A DNA stretch of 64,000 bases, from the NCBI RefSeq assembly GCF_024171605.1, contig NZ_JALKAA010000002.1:62001-126000 (forward strand), written 5' to 3'. Below the pieces are notes generated by a model. That model was not told the origin of the DNA, made no database searches, and worked only from the letters and a program-made list of their open reading frames with translations. Position numbers and translations under genes: made by a program. The stretch is from Pontibacter sp. HSC-36F09 (lineage in GTDB: Bacteria > Bacteroidota > Bacteroidia > Cytophagales > Hymenobacteraceae). This document shows, in pieces, positions 35,368-43,918 of this stretch (position 1 is its first letter; each line of letters starts with the position of its first letter).

Positions 35368-36618
35368 TTATGCGTCGAGTTCGCCGGCAATCACGTTCAG
35401 GCTACTCAGCGTCAGGATAGCGTCGGCCAGCTGACCGCCTACGATCATTTCGGTGTAAGCCTGGTAGTAAATGAAGCAAGGTCTTCTGAAGTGCAGACGG
35501 TACGGTGTGCGGCCGCCGTCGCTTACCAGGTAGAAACCAAGCTCGCCGTTGCCGCCTTCCACGCTGTGGTACACCTCGCCTTTCGGCGCGTCGATCTCAC
35601 CCATCACAATTTTGAAGTGATAGATCAGCGCTTCCATGCTGGTGTATACCTCCTGCTTTGGAGGCAGGTAGTAGTGCGGTGCGTCGGCGTGGTAAGAACC
35701 TTCCGGCAGATTTTTGTAAGCCTGCTCGATGATCTTCAAACTCTGCCATACCTCTTCGTTGCGCACCAGGTAGCGGTCATAGGTATCGCCTTTGGCACCA
35801 ACCGGAATTTCGAACTCGAAATCGCCGTAGGAAGAGTAAGGGTTCATCACGCGCACGTCGTAGTCCACACCGGTTGCACGCAGGTTAGGTCCTGTGAAGC
35901 CGTAGCTCAGGGCGCGCTCTGCCGTAATGGCACCCACACCTACCGTACGGTCGATGAAGATCCGGTTACGGGTCAGCATTTTCTCAAACTCGGCCCATAC
36001 CTTCGGGAAGCGCTTCAGGAACTCACCGATCAGGTGCAAAGCTTTAGGAGAAAGGTCGCGCTCCATACCGCCAATTCGACCCATGTTGGTCGTCAGGCGG
36101 GCGCCGCATACCTCTTCGTAGATATCGTAAATGTGCTCGCGTTCCTGCATCACGTACAGGAAGCCGGTGAAGGCGCCGGAGTCCACACCCAGGATCGAGT
36201 TACAGATCAGGTGGTCGGAAATACGGGCCAGCTCCATCATGATCACGCGGATGTACTGCGCACGCTTCGGTATTTCTATACCCAAAAGCTTCTCTACCGT
36301 CATGTGGTACCCCATGTTGTTGATAGGGGACGAGCAGTAGTTCATGCGGTCGGTGAGCGGTGTGATCTGGTAGAACGGTCTGCGCTCGGCTATCTTCTCG
36401 AAAGCACGGTGAATGTACCCGATTGTCGGCACGGCGTCCATGATCACCTCCCCATCCATTTGCAGGATGTTCTGGAAGATACCGTGGGTGGCCGGGTGCG
36501 TCGGACCCAGGTTCAGGGTCGTCAGGTTCTCGTTCTTCTTGTCCTGCAGTTTCAGGTCGCGGTTGTCGCGGAATTCCTGTAACTGATCAGTATCAGCTGT
36601 TTTATTATCAGTAGCCAT
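35368..36618 (-). CDS. nuoD: NADH-quinone oxidoreductase subunit D
   Basis: A 416-residue subunit of the complex I peripheral arm that lines the quinone site. It shows LNLGPTHPATHGIFQNILQMDGEVI with the quinone-near His, IGYIHRAFEKIAE, and the ending LTLSSLNVIAGELDA. The NYCSSPINNMGYHMTVEKLLGIEIPKRAQYIRVIMMELARISDHLICN stretch is characteristic. NuoC is a separate gene here, not fused. A long plus-strand frame covers it but has no protein-like features. Confidence 0.95.
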   Translation of the reverse strand: MATDNKTADTDQLQEFRDNRDLKLQDKKNENLTTLNLGPTHPATHGIFQNILQMDGEVIMDAVPTIGYIHRAFEKIAERRPFYQITPLTDRMNYCSSPINNMGYHMTVEKLLGIEIPKRAQYIRVIMMELARISDHLICNSILGVDSGAFTGFLYVMQEREHIYDIYEEVCGARLTTNMGRIGGMERDLSPKALHLIGEFLKRFPKVWAEFEKMLTRNRIFIDRTVGVGAITAERALSYGFTGPNLRATGVDYDVRVMNPYSSYGDFEFEIPVGAKGDTYDRYLVRNEEVWQSLKIIEQAYKNLPEGSYHADAPHYYLPPKQEVYTSMEALIYHFKIVMGEIDAPKGEVYHSVEGGNGELGFYLVSDGGRTPYRLHFRRPCFIYYQAYTEMIVGGQLADAILTLSSLNVIAGELDA

Positions 36619-36633
36619 AGTGGTTTATCTGGC

Positions 36634-37140
36634 TTAGCGTCCGAAATAAGTATCGATTTTATCTTCCCTTGTCTGGTCTTCCAGCGGATACTGCTTGAGC
36701 ATCGGGTGGTACTCCATCTCCTCGATGTTGAGGATGCGGATCAGGTTCGGGTGACCGGTAAAGATGAAACCGTAAAAGTCATAGGCCTCACGCTCCATCC
36801 AGTTGGCAGCCGCGTAGATGTTGGTCAGCGTCGGCAATACCGGGTCTTCTGCAGGCACAAACACCTTGATGCGCAGCCGGTAGTTGTGACGCAGGCTATG
36901 CAACTGGTACATCATGCACAACTCCCTGCCTTTGTGGTCAGGGAAGTGTATACCTGCCATGGTCGTCAGGAACTGCACCTGCAGGTCTTTGTCGTCATAC
37001 AGGTACTGGATAAGCGCAATGATGTTCTCACGCGTGGTGGTGAGCGTCATGATTCCGTCCGGATCGTAGGCATCGAAGATGTTTTCTTCCCCAAACTGGG
37101 CTATCAGTTTACCGAGTACGTTTTCGTTCGTAAGCTCCAT
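36634..37140 (-). CDS. nuoC: NADH-quinone oxidoreductase subunit C
   Basis: A 168-residue peripheral subunit of complex I. Near the end comes the family signature WMEREAYDFYGFIFTGHPNLIRILN, followed by YPLEDQTREDKIDTYFGR. The middle part has TTMAGIHFPDHKGRELCMMYQLHSLRHNYRLRIKVFVPAED. Length fits a stand-alone NuoC. It lies five bases after nuoB and 15 before nuoD. Confidence 0.94.
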   Translation of the reverse strand: MELTNENVLGKLIAQFGEENIFDAYDPDGIMTLTTTRENIIALIQYLYDDKDLQVQFLTTMAGIHFPDHKGRELCMMYQLHSLRHNYRLRIKVFVPAEDPVLPTLTNIYAAANWMEREAYDFYGFIFTGHPNLIRILNIEEMEYHPMLKQYPLEDQTREDKIDTYFGR

Positions 37141-37145
37141 GCTGC

Positions 37146-37700
37146 TTATTTAATGTTGTAAGAGGCCAAAAGTGCCTGATATTCAGGTGAGTTGCGGCGG
37201 CGCAGCGATTCGTTCTTAGCCAGATCCTGCACACGCATCAGGCCGTCCAGAATCTGCTCCGGTCTTGGCGGGCAGCCCGGCACGTACACGTCAACCGGCA
37301 CCACGCGGTCTATACCTTGCAGCACCGAGTAGGAGTCAAAAATACCGCCTGAGGTAGCGCAAGCACCCACGGCCACCACCCAGCGTGGCTCTGCCATCTG
37401 CTCGTATACCTGCTTCACAACAGGCCCCATCTTCTTGGCAATGGTACCCATTACCAACAGGATGTCGGCCTGACGTGGCGAAAAGCTTGGACGCTCCGAA
37501 CCGAAGCGGGAGATATCGTAGGTGGCACCCATGGTCGCCATGAACTCAATACCGCAGCACGAAGTGGCAAAAGGCAATGGCCAAAGCGAGTTCGCACGGG
37601 CCAGACCAATCACTTTCTCAAAGGAAGTAGCAAAGAAACCAGCACCGCTGTGGCCTTCTGGTGCCTCTGCCATGTTTATATCTTTATTTAAATCGCTCAT
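37146..37700 (-). CDS. nuoB: NADH-quinone oxidoreductase subunit B
   Basis: A 184-residue subunit that binds the terminal cluster N2, which reduces quinone. The ligands are in [15 protein letters not shown] (tandem Cys), [11 protein letters not shown] and [46 protein letters not shown] is the other hallmark. Length is normal. The start is the ATG at 37700 ([16 protein letters not shown]), though a start at the second ATG (MAEAPEGHS) is possible. It is 80 bases from nuoA. Confidence 0.95.
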   Translation of the reverse strand: MSDLNKDINMAEAPEGHSGAGFFATSFEKVIGLARANSLWPLPFATSCCGIEFMATMGATYDISRFGSERPSFSPRQADILLVMGTIAKKMGPVVKQVYEQMAEPRWVVAVGACATSGGIFDSYSVLQGIDRVVPVDVYVPGCPPRPEQILDGLMRVQDLAKNESLRRRNSPEYQALLASYNIK

Positions 37701-37780
37701 GTCTTCTAAATTCTAGGTTTTAATCTGCGTTTACCCTTGCAAAAACACCGTTTGCCCTATTAAAGTTTAATGGCGCCGAA

Positions 37781-38155
37781 CTACTTGAGAATCCCTTTTT
37801 TGATTTCGTAGAAGAAGCCAGTTAGGATAACGCCCAGGAACAGCATCATCGGCAGGAAGCCTTCCAGACCGAATTCGCGGAAGTTCACTGCCCAAGGGTA
37901 CATGAAGATAATTTCAATATCGAACAGCACGAACAGGATGGCCGTGAGGAAGTACTTGTAAGAGATCGGCGTACGCGCATCGCCCACCGACTCCACGCCG
38001 CTTTCCCAGGGATTGTCCTTTACCTCACTCTTTCGCTTAGGACCCAGTAAATGGGTCACTACTAATGCAAAAACGACAAAGCCGATCGCTGCCGCAAATT
38101 GTATCAAAATAGGGAGGTAGTCCGACGGTAGATACTGAGTACCAGTAGTTTCCAT
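37781..38155 (-). CDS. nuoA: NADH-quinone oxidoreductase subunit A
   Basis: A 124-residue complex I membrane subunit with three helices. Typical parts are DNPWESGVESVGDARTPISYKYFLTAILFVLFDIEIIFMYPWAVNF, with the acidic residues of the membrane arm, and LFLGVILTGFFYEIKKGIL. I selected the ATG at 38155 (METTGTQYLPSDYL). A further ATG at 38173 exists, but the predicted transcription start from the promoter at 38187-38217 would leave a leader of only about eight bases for it. It is the first gene of the nuoA-J operon. Confidence 0.93.
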   Translation of the reverse strand: METTGTQYLPSDYLPILIQFAAAIGFVVFALVVTHLLGPKRKSEVKDNPWESGVESVGDARTPISYKYFLTAILFVLFDIEIIFMYPWAVNFREFGLEGFLPMMLFLGVILTGFFYEIKKGILK

Positions 38156-38186
38156 ATTGCTGTTATGCTTCATTGAAATTTGGGAG

Positions 38187-38217
38187 CAAAATTAGGTATA
38201 AATAGCCAACAATCAAA
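38187..38217 (-). promoter_or_regulatory. Full Bacteroidota-type promoter of the nuoA-J operon
   Basis: On the minus strand: TTTG (plus positions 38214-38217) as -33 box, a 19-base spacer, then TAATTTTG (38187-38194) as -7 box. The spacer next to the -7 box contains one AGGTATA word (38194-38200). Confidence 0.72.
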
Positions 38218-38445
38218 AGACTATATCCAATGTAAATAGCGTTTAAAATTGTTCTAAAGTATTATCAGCCGGTATGAATGCAATTCCTGTGTTTTGTGCC
38301 ATTTGTAAAGCTTATGACGCTCAAAATTGAATCGTTCGGTGAGAGGGCCTCAGGTATAGCAGGGTGTGTGTTTAAACATAGGTGGGGATATTTTAAGGTA
38401 GGAGCGGGCGCGCTCGCGTCATGTAAATGGAAAGCCTAAATACAA

Positions 38446-38475
38446 AAGCACCACGCCCTTTCGAGCGTGGTGCTT
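38446..38475 (-). terminator. Terminator after pruA-like gene
   Basis: AAGCACCACGC (38446-38456) pairs with GCGTGGTGCTT (38465-38475), followed on the minus strand by TTTTGTATTT. An inverted AGGTATA pair lies between it and the stop codon (38484-38500). Confidence 0.85.
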
Positions 38476-38499
38476 CCTGTTTCAGGTATATGCTATACC

Positions 38500-40134
38500 T
38501 TATTTATTCTCACCCAGGAACGGGTAGCGGTAGTCAGTTGGCGTTACGAACGTCTCTTTGATAGAGCGGGCAGACACCCAACGCAGCAGGTTCAGCATAG
38601 AGCCAGCTTTGTCGTTTGTACCGGAAGCGCGGGCGCCACCGAACGGCTGCTGTCCTACCACGGCGCCTGTTGGCTTGTCGTTGATGTAGAAGTTACCAGC
38701 CGCATTTACCAGCTTCTTCGTAGCAAACTCAGCTGCATAACGGTCGCGGCTGAAGATGGCTCCTGTCAGAGCGTATGGCGAAGTCGAGTTTACCAGTTCC
38801 AGCGTCTCCTCGAAATTGTTCTCGTCGTACACGTAGATCGAGATAACCGGACCGAAGATCTCTTCGCACATAGTGATGTACTGCGGGTTGTGCGACAACA
38901 ACACCGTCGGCTCAATAAAATAGCCTTTCGACTTGTCGTAGTTACCACCAGCGATGATCTCTACCTCGTTGCTTTCCTTGGCGTTATCGATGTACTTGGC
39001 AATTTTGTCGAATGACTTCTCGTCGATCACCGCGTTGATGAAGTTGGAGAAATCCTCCGGAGGACCCATTTTGAAGGTCTTCAGGTCTTCCACCACGTAG
39101 TTTTTCACGTCTTCCCACAGGTTGCTTGGGATGTAGGCGCGCGAAGCGGCAGAGCATTTCTGGCCCTGGTATTCGAAAGCACCGCGTACTATACCTGTTG
39201 CTACCTGCTTGGCGTCGGCCGAGCTGTGCGCCACGATAAAGTCCTTGCCGCCTGTTTCGCCCACAATGCGTGGGTATGTTTTGTACCTGTGGATGTTCTG
39301 TCCGATGGTTTTCCAAATGTTCTGGAACACGCCGGTGCTGCCTGTAAAGTGGATACCTGCAAAATCAGCGTGGTTGAAAATTACTTCGCCAGCCGTCGGG
39401 CCGTCTACATACACCAGGTTGATCACACCATCCGGAAGACCCGCCTCACGGAACAGTTCCATGATCATCTGGGCGGCGTATACCTGCGTGTTGGCAGGCT
39501 TCCATACCACTACGTTGCCCATCATGGCCACAGAAGCTGGCAGGTTGCCGGCAATGGCCGTGAAGTTGAACGGCGTCAAAGCGAACACGAAGCCCTCCAG
39601 CGGACGGTGCTCCATGCGGTTCCAAACGCCCGGCGATGACTCCGGCTGCATCTGGTAGATCTCCGTGGCATACTGTGCGTTGAAGCGCAGGAAGTCGATC
39701 AGTTCGCAGGCTGCGTCAATTTCAGCCTGGTACGCGTTCTTCGACTGACCCAGCATGGTAGCGGCGTTCATGCGCGCTCTCCACGGGCCGGCCAGCAATT
39801 CGGCGGCTTTCAGGAAAATGCTCAGGCGGTGCTCCCAGCCCATGGCAGCCCACTCTTCGCGGGCGGCAATCGCTGCGTTGATGGCCTGTTCCACGTGTGA
39901 CGCATCGCCTTCGCTGAAGTGACCCAGGATGTGCTTGTGGTCGTGCGGCTGAAGCATCGGCTTCTTTTTGTCCGTGTATACCTTGTCGCCACCGATGTAC
40001 ATCGGCACATCGAGCTCTTTTGACTTAAGTTCTTTATAAGTGCGCTGCAGTTCCTCGCGCTCCGGCGAGCCCGGTGCGTACGATTTTACAGGTTCGTTGA
40101 CTGGTGTTGGTACTCTAAAAAATCCTGTTGCCAT
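38500..40134 (-). CDS. pruA: L-glutamate gamma-semialdehyde (1-pyrroline-5-carboxylate) dehydrogenase
   Basis: A 544-residue NAD-dependent aldehyde dehydrogenase, the second step of proline breakdown to glutamate. The catalytic Cys is in YQGQKCSAASRAYIP, the general-base Glu in RIVGETGGKDFIVAHSSAD, and the NAD-binding Gly-rich part in FTGSTGVFQNIW. The N-terminal part (GSPEREELQRTYKEL, VYTDKKKPMLQPHDHKHILGHF) and FALTPFNFTAIAGNLPASVAMMGNVVVWKPANTQVYAAQMIMELF mark the group close to animal ALDH4A1 and the Bacteroidota P5C dehydrogenases, separate from the PutA fusion. No proline dehydrogenase gene lies in the window. A -7 box lies at 40200-40207. Confidence 0.93.
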   Translation of the reverse strand: MATGFFRVPTPVNEPVKSYAPGSPEREELQRTYKELKSKELDVPMYIGGDKVYTDKKKPMLQPHDHKHILGHFSEGDASHVEQAINAAIAAREEWAAMGWEHRLSIFLKAAELLAGPWRARMNAATMLGQSKNAYQAEIDAACELIDFLRFNAQYATEIYQMQPESSPGVWNRMEHRPLEGFVFALTPFNFTAIAGNLPASVAMMGNVVVWKPANTQVYAAQMIMELFREAGLPDGVINLVYVDGPTAGEVIFNHADFAGIHFTGSTGVFQNIWKTIGQNIHRYKTYPRIVGETGGKDFIVAHSSADAKQVATGIVRGAFEYQGQKCSAASRAYIPSNLWEDVKNYVVEDLKTFKMGPPEDFSNFINAVIDEKSFDKIAKYIDNAKESNEVEIIAGGNYDKSKGYFIEPTVLLSHNPQYITMCEEIFGPVISIYVYDENNFEETLELVNSTSPYALTGAIFSRDRYAAEFATKKLVNAAGNFYINDKPTGAVVGQQPFGGARASGTNDKAGSMLNLLRWVSARSIKETFVTPTDYRYPFLGENK

Positions 40135-40199
40135 CTCTTTTGATATTTTACAGATTCAGAATAAGACATTCGACAGACTGCGCGGGGCAGTCTTCTATA

Positions 40200-40207
40200 C
40201 AAAGGTA
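40200..40207 (-). promoter_or_regulatory. -7 element upstream of pruA-like gene
   Basis: On the minus strand this reads TACCTTTG, a match to TAnnTTTG, about 65 bases before the start codon at 40134. No -33 box was obvious. Confidence 0.4.
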
Positions 40208-40251
40208 AGGCGAATTATTTTATTTTCCGGCGTGCTATAGGTATAGCTTTG

Positions 40252-40956
40252 CTATAACATAGCCTGTAATTCGCTCAGGCAGTGGATGTGGTAGGTAGGT
40301 TTAGGCGAGAGCTTGCTTTTGGTCTTCTCCGGGTTAAAGAAAACCTGGTCCATACCTGCAAGCCGGGCACCGTCGATGTCGCACTCCAGGTTGTCGCCGA
40401 TCATCAAACAGTCTTCGGAGCGCACCTGAATGCGGTCCAGTGCGTGTTCAAAAATGCGCTTGTCAGGCTTCTTATACCCGCAGCACTCTGAAGTTACGAT
40501 CTCCCCGAAATAATCTGTCAGCCTGGAGCCGTTCATTTTGATGTACTGCACATCCTTAAACCCGTTGGTGATGATGTGGAGGCCATATTTCGGTTTTAGG
40601 TAGTCGAGTACTTCGAAGGTATGAGGGAACACCGCCGTCTTCTGCGGGCACAGATCGGTGTAGGCTTCGGATATACCTGCCGGCACCTGGTGCGGCTCCA
40701 GCCCGAGTCCGGTCAGCGTCTTTATAAAGCGGGCTTCACGCAGTTCCTTCTGGTCGATTTTGCCTTTGTTGTAGAGGTCCCAGAGGAGGTGGTTCACGAA
40801 CTTGTACTTCTTGTAAAAGGAGTCGCGGTCAAAGAGCTTTTCATATTCAGCCAGGCCAAACTCGTGGTATAAGGTATAGAGCGTCTCCTCGGAGTTTTTC
40901 TCAAAGTCCCACAGGGTGTGGTCGAGGTCAAAGAATATGTGTTTGTAAGGTTTCAT
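40252..40956 (-). CDS. yjjG: YjjG family HAD hydrolase (noncanonical pyrimidine nucleotidase)
   Basis: A 234-residue HAD-superfamily phosphatase. The first motif with the nucleophile Asp is HIFFDLDHTLWDFEKNS, the second is LHIITNGFKD, the Lys motif is CCGYKKPDKRIFEHAL and the last acidic motif is CLMIGDNLECDIDGARLAGM. The W-D-F-E-K-N after motif one is the YjjG signature. Enzymes of this type remove phosphate from nucleoside monophosphates including damaged or analog pyrimidines. It is probably a single-gene unit. The start is the first ATG (MKPYKHIFFD). Confidence 0.88.
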   Translation of the reverse strand: MKPYKHIFFDLDHTLWDFEKNSEETLYTLYHEFGLAEYEKLFDRDSFYKKYKFVNHLLWDLYNKGKIDQKELREARFIKTLTGLGLEPHQVPAGISEAYTDLCPQKTAVFPHTFEVLDYLKPKYGLHIITNGFKDVQYIKMNGSRLTDYFGEIVTSECCGYKKPDKRIFEHALDRIQVRSEDCLMIGDNLECDIDGARLAGMDQVFFNPEKTKSKLSPKPTYHIHCLSELQAML

Positions 40957-41093
40957 AATCGGGTGTCAGGTTTATAGAAACGACTTGGCGGGCGGTATGT
41001 TTAAAAAAATATGTGCAGCAGCGACAGGTTAATTATACTAAAAGTTCTATACCGCTGTTTAAACCAATGAACTAAAGCCCTGTCTTATAAGCG

Positions 41094-41480
41094 TTAACTC
41101 TCCGTCCAGCGGCGGGTCTGCATGCGGTTAACGGCCAGTTCGCGGTTAGAGTACAGGATGCGGTAGGTTTCCTGATCTTTTTGCAGGAGGGCGTCGCGGT
41201 TTAGGTATGTGAAGATCTGTTGAACGAAATCGGAGGCTTCTTCCTTTAATGAGTAGTACACCCACTGGTCGAGCTTGCGGGGCGTTACCAGCCCGGCGTT
41301 GCGGAGGTAGGCCAGGTGACGCGACGTTTTAGTCTGGGTGAAGTCCAGTACATGCTCCAGGTCTGAGGTGCACATCTCCTTGTTGCGCAGAATCAGGTGC
41401 AGCATGCGTAGCCGCGAGTCGTCTGCCAGCGCCTTTAAAACCTGTTCGCCGAAGGTAAGACTGAAGTGTTTGAGCCTCAT
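41094..41480 (-). CDS. ArsR family winged-helix transcriptional regulator
   Basis: A 128-residue DNA-binding protein. The winged helix-turn-helix spans about residues 10-95: LKALADDSRLRMLHLILRNKEMCTSDLEHVLDFTQTKTSRHLAYLRNAGLVTPRKLDQWVYYSL. The recognition helix is around TQTKTSRHLAYLRNAGLV. The metal-binding box ELCVCDL of classic ArsR/SmtB is altered to EMCTSDLEHVL, so one Cys is present but not the pair; the signal it senses is unknown. It is divergent from the secreted protein gene at 41554 with a 73-base spacer, so it could regulate that gene or itself. Confidence 0.85.
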   Translation of the reverse strand: MRLKHFSLTFGEQVLKALADDSRLRMLHLILRNKEMCTSDLEHVLDFTQTKTSRHLAYLRNAGLVTPRKLDQWVYYSLKEEASDFVQQIFTYLNRDALLQKDQETYRILYSNRELAVNRMQTRRWTES

Positions 41481-41553
41481 AATTGAAAGCGTATCGGAAC
41501 AAAATTAGCCAAAAGCTGCTATAATAAAATTATATGAAGTATTATTGTACTAC

Positions 41554-42228
41554 ATGATGCCCGATTTACAAAAACTACTACTTACAAATAAAGGCGCCCT
41601 CGGCTTTCTGTTGCCCTTGGCTCTTTTTGCTTTCCTGATAATGGGAGCGCCCAACGAGGCGGCAGCCCAGGGCCACAAACGGGTGGTACAACTGACCGGC
41701 TTCGTTACCATCGGCGACAGCCTATATGGCGTGGCAGGCGTGAACGTGTTTGTGCCTAAGACCAGCCGCGGCACGCAGACCAACTCCTATGGCTTCTTCT
41801 CGGTACCCGTGCTCACTGGCGACAGCGTGGTGTTCAGTGCCATCGGCTACAAGAAGCAGTACCTGAAAATACCGCAGAACTACCAGAGCCAGAGCTACTC
41901 CATCATCATGCAGATGCAGGAAGACCCTACGCAACTGCCCGAGGTAACCGTATTCCCGTGGCCTACGGAGCGTGATTTCAAAGAGGCCGTGCTGGCTGTG
42001 AAGCTGCCGGACGACGGGATGGCCATTGCCATGCGCAACCTCGACCCAAAACGACTCGAAGAGCTCTTCAGCACAACGCCGATGGACGGCGGCGCCAATT
42101 TCCGGGCCTGGAATATGCAGAACGTGCAGCGGCAGGAGCAACGGAATATGTTCCCGACCGTCAGTCCCTTTGCGATCATCAAACTGCTCGACATGCTCCG
42201 AAACGGAGAGTTCAATAGCAAGAAGTAA
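41554..42228 (+). CDS. Secreted carboxypeptidase-regulatory-like domain protein
   Basis: A 224-residue exported protein. After a signal peptide (LLPLALFAFLIMGAPNEAAAQ) follows a beta-sandwich domain of the carboxypeptidase regulatory type: VVQLTGFVTIGDSLYGVAGVNVFVPKTSRGTQTNSYGFFSVPVLTGDSVVFSAIGYKKQYLKIP, then YSIIMQMQEDPTQLPEVTVFPWP, the plug-preceding pattern seen in SusC/TonB-dependent receptors. Here no barrel follows; the rest is a helical tail of about 85 residues (NLDPKRLEELF, FPTVSPFAIIKLLDMLRNGEF). Such short proteins are frequent in Bacteroidota and have no known role. The start is ATG 41554 or 41557. It ends with a perfect hairpin terminator. Confidence 0.72.
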   Translation: MMPDLQKLLLTNKGALGFLLPLALFAFLIMGAPNEAAAQGHKRVVQLTGFVTIGDSLYGVAGVNVFVPKTSRGTQTNSYGFFSVPVLTGDSVVFSAIGYKKQYLKIPQNYQSQSYSIIMQMQEDPTQLPEVTVFPWPTERDFKEAVLAVKLPDDGMAIAMRNLDPKRLEELFSTTPMDGGANFRAWNMQNVQRQEQRNMFPTVSPFAIIKLLDMLRNGEFNSKK

Positions 42229-42246
42229 TCAATCAAAATTTACAGG

Positions 42247-42290
42247 AGCCCGTCCCAGGTATAGCTATACCTGGGACGGGCTTTTTTTAG
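42247..42290 (+). terminator. Terminator with zero-loop palindrome made of AGGTATAG/CTATACCT
   Basis: The arms 42247-42264 and 42265-42282 are an 18-base perfect inverted repeat with no spacer (AGCCCGTCCCAGGTATAG and its complement), followed by seven T. The centre is an inverted pair of the abundant word. Confidence 0.92.
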
Positions 42291-42434
42291 GCTGGCAGTT
42301 TGGTTAAATTGCATCAGAAACAACCAACATCAGCAGGTTGCGTTACTCCTCCATATAGAAAAAAACGTATACTGAACTGACCTGCGGGTGCATGTTACAT
42401 GTATTGACTTCTAACAGTTAAATCAGATCTCTTT

Positions 42435-43781
42435 ATGCTTGATATAGATAAATTATCACTCAATATACCTGACACCACCAAGCCCCGCGTCGTGATCATC
42501 GGCGGTGGATTTGGGGGCATAAACGTGGCCCAGCGACTGAAAGGCAAAGATTTTCAGGTGGTCATGCTCGATCGCCAGAACTACCACGGTTTCTGGCCGC
42601 TCCTTTACCAGGTGGCCACGGCCGGTCTGGAGCCAGATTCTATCGCCGAGCCGCTCCGCAAGATGTTCGGCAGCGACAAGTTCGATGATTTCCACTTCAG
42701 GCTGGTGAAAGTAAATAGTGTCAACCCCATCGCCAAGACGGTCCATACGCTGGTGGGCGACCTGTCCTACGACTACCTGGTAATAGCCACCGGTACCAAA
42801 ACAAACTACTTCGGCAACGAGGAGGTGAAGAAAAACGCTTTCCCGTTGAAACAGGTGCCCCACGCCCTGAACCTGCGCAGTCACCTGTTCCAGTGCTTTG
42901 AGCAGGCCAGCATGACCGCCGACCCCGAGTTGCAGCAGAGTCTGCTCAATTTCGTGATTGTGGGAGGCGGACCAACAGGTGTGGAGACTGCCGGCGCCCT
43001 GGCTGAAATGCGTAAGCACATCCTGCCCACTGACTACCCGGGCGTGGACTTCAGCAGGATGAACATCTTCCTGGTAGAAGGTATGGATCGGGTGCTGCCG
43101 CCCATGTCGCCGGAGTCGAGTAAGAAGACACTGAAATACCTGCAGGACATGGGCATCATTGTAAAGCTGAATGCGCTGGTAGAAGGCTACGATGGTTATG
43201 TGGCCACCATAAAAGGTGGGGAGAAGATACAAACGCAGACACTGGTATGGGCCGCTGGTGTGCAGGGCGCCCTGATTGAGGGATTGCCGGCAGAGGCTGT
43301 GGAGCGTGGGCGTATACACGTGAACCGCTACAACCAGGTGCTGGGCTTCGATAATATTTTCGCGATCGGAGACATCGCCTTTATGAAAACCGATAAGTGG
43401 CCGAAAGGGCACCCTGGCGTAGCACAGCCGGCTATACAGCAGGGCAAACTGCTGTCCAAGAACCTGAAACGCCTGATTAAAGGTGAGGAGATGGAGGAGT
43501 TTGAATACGTTGACAAGGGCTCGCTGGCGATCATCGGCCGTAACCAGGCGGTAGCGGACCTGCCCGGCAACATCCACCTCGGAGGCTTCTTCGCCTGGAT
43601 GACCTGGCTGTTTGTGCACGTGATGGCACTGGTGGGTTTCCGAAATAAGCTGGTGGTGCTGAGCAATTGGGTATATCGGTTCTTTACCTATGAAAACGGT
43701 ACACGACTGATCATCAGGCCTTTCGTTCGGAAGGGGGACAAAGCGAGGCGGGATTTCGTCAATAAATATGATATGGAGTAA
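42435..43781 (+). CDS. ndh: Type II NADH dehydrogenase (NDH-2), NAD(P)/FAD-dependent oxidoreductase
   Basis: A 448-residue membrane-associated flavoprotein that oxidises NADH and reduces quinone without pumping protons. It has an N-terminal FAD site VVIIGGGFGGINVAQRL, the motif DYLVIATGTKTNYFGN, a second nucleotide site NFVIVGGGPTGVETAGALAEM, the FAD motif NIFAIGDIAFMK, and the conserved quinone-near AQPAIQQGKLL. The C-terminal region GFFAWMTWLFVHVMALVGFRNKLVVLSNW is hydrophobic and amphipathic, as needed for membrane contact in NDH-2. A bypass to complex I encoded upstream. The start at 42435 (MLDIDKLSL) is the first ATG. Confidence 0.9.
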   Translation: MLDIDKLSLNIPDTTKPRVVIIGGGFGGINVAQRLKGKDFQVVMLDRQNYHGFWPLLYQVATAGLEPDSIAEPLRKMFGSDKFDDFHFRLVKVNSVNPIAKTVHTLVGDLSYDYLVIATGTKTNYFGNEEVKKNAFPLKQVPHALNLRSHLFQCFEQASMTADPELQQSLLNFVIVGGGPTGVETAGALAEMRKHILPTDYPGVDFSRMNIFLVEGMDRVLPPMSPESSKKTLKYLQDMGIIVKLNALVEGYDGYVATIKGGEKIQTQTLVWAAGVQGALIEGLPAEAVERGRIHVNRYNQVLGFDNIFAIGDIAFMKTDKWPKGHPGVAQPAIQQGKLLSKNLKRLIKGEEMEEFEYVDKGSLAIIGRNQAVADLPGNIHLGGFFAWMTWLFVHVMALVGFRNKLVVLSNWVYRFFTYENGTRLIIRPFVRKGDKARRDFVNKYDME

Positions 43782-43918
43782 CAGCCCCTTGGCCAACATC
43801 GTGTCTTTCAAGGTAGACAAAACAACGGATCGTGTAGTGCCGGCCGGGCATGAAGTGGCAGTGGCGAAGCCTGTTTGCCTGCAAGTGGTATCAGAATTTA
43901 AGTAGGTTTCCTATACCC

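Noticed and set aside
35491..36582. A 363-codon plus-strand frame opposite nuoD
   Set aside because: nuoD is clear by motif and operon position. The plus frame is rich in Val, His and Arg and has no recognisable domain.
42456..43820. A 454-codon open frame on the minus strand opposite the NDH-2 gene
   Set aside because: The plus-strand protein shows full FAD and NAD motifs and family length. The minus frame has a His- and Val-rich composition with no motif, as expected of a shadow frame in GC-rich coding DNA.
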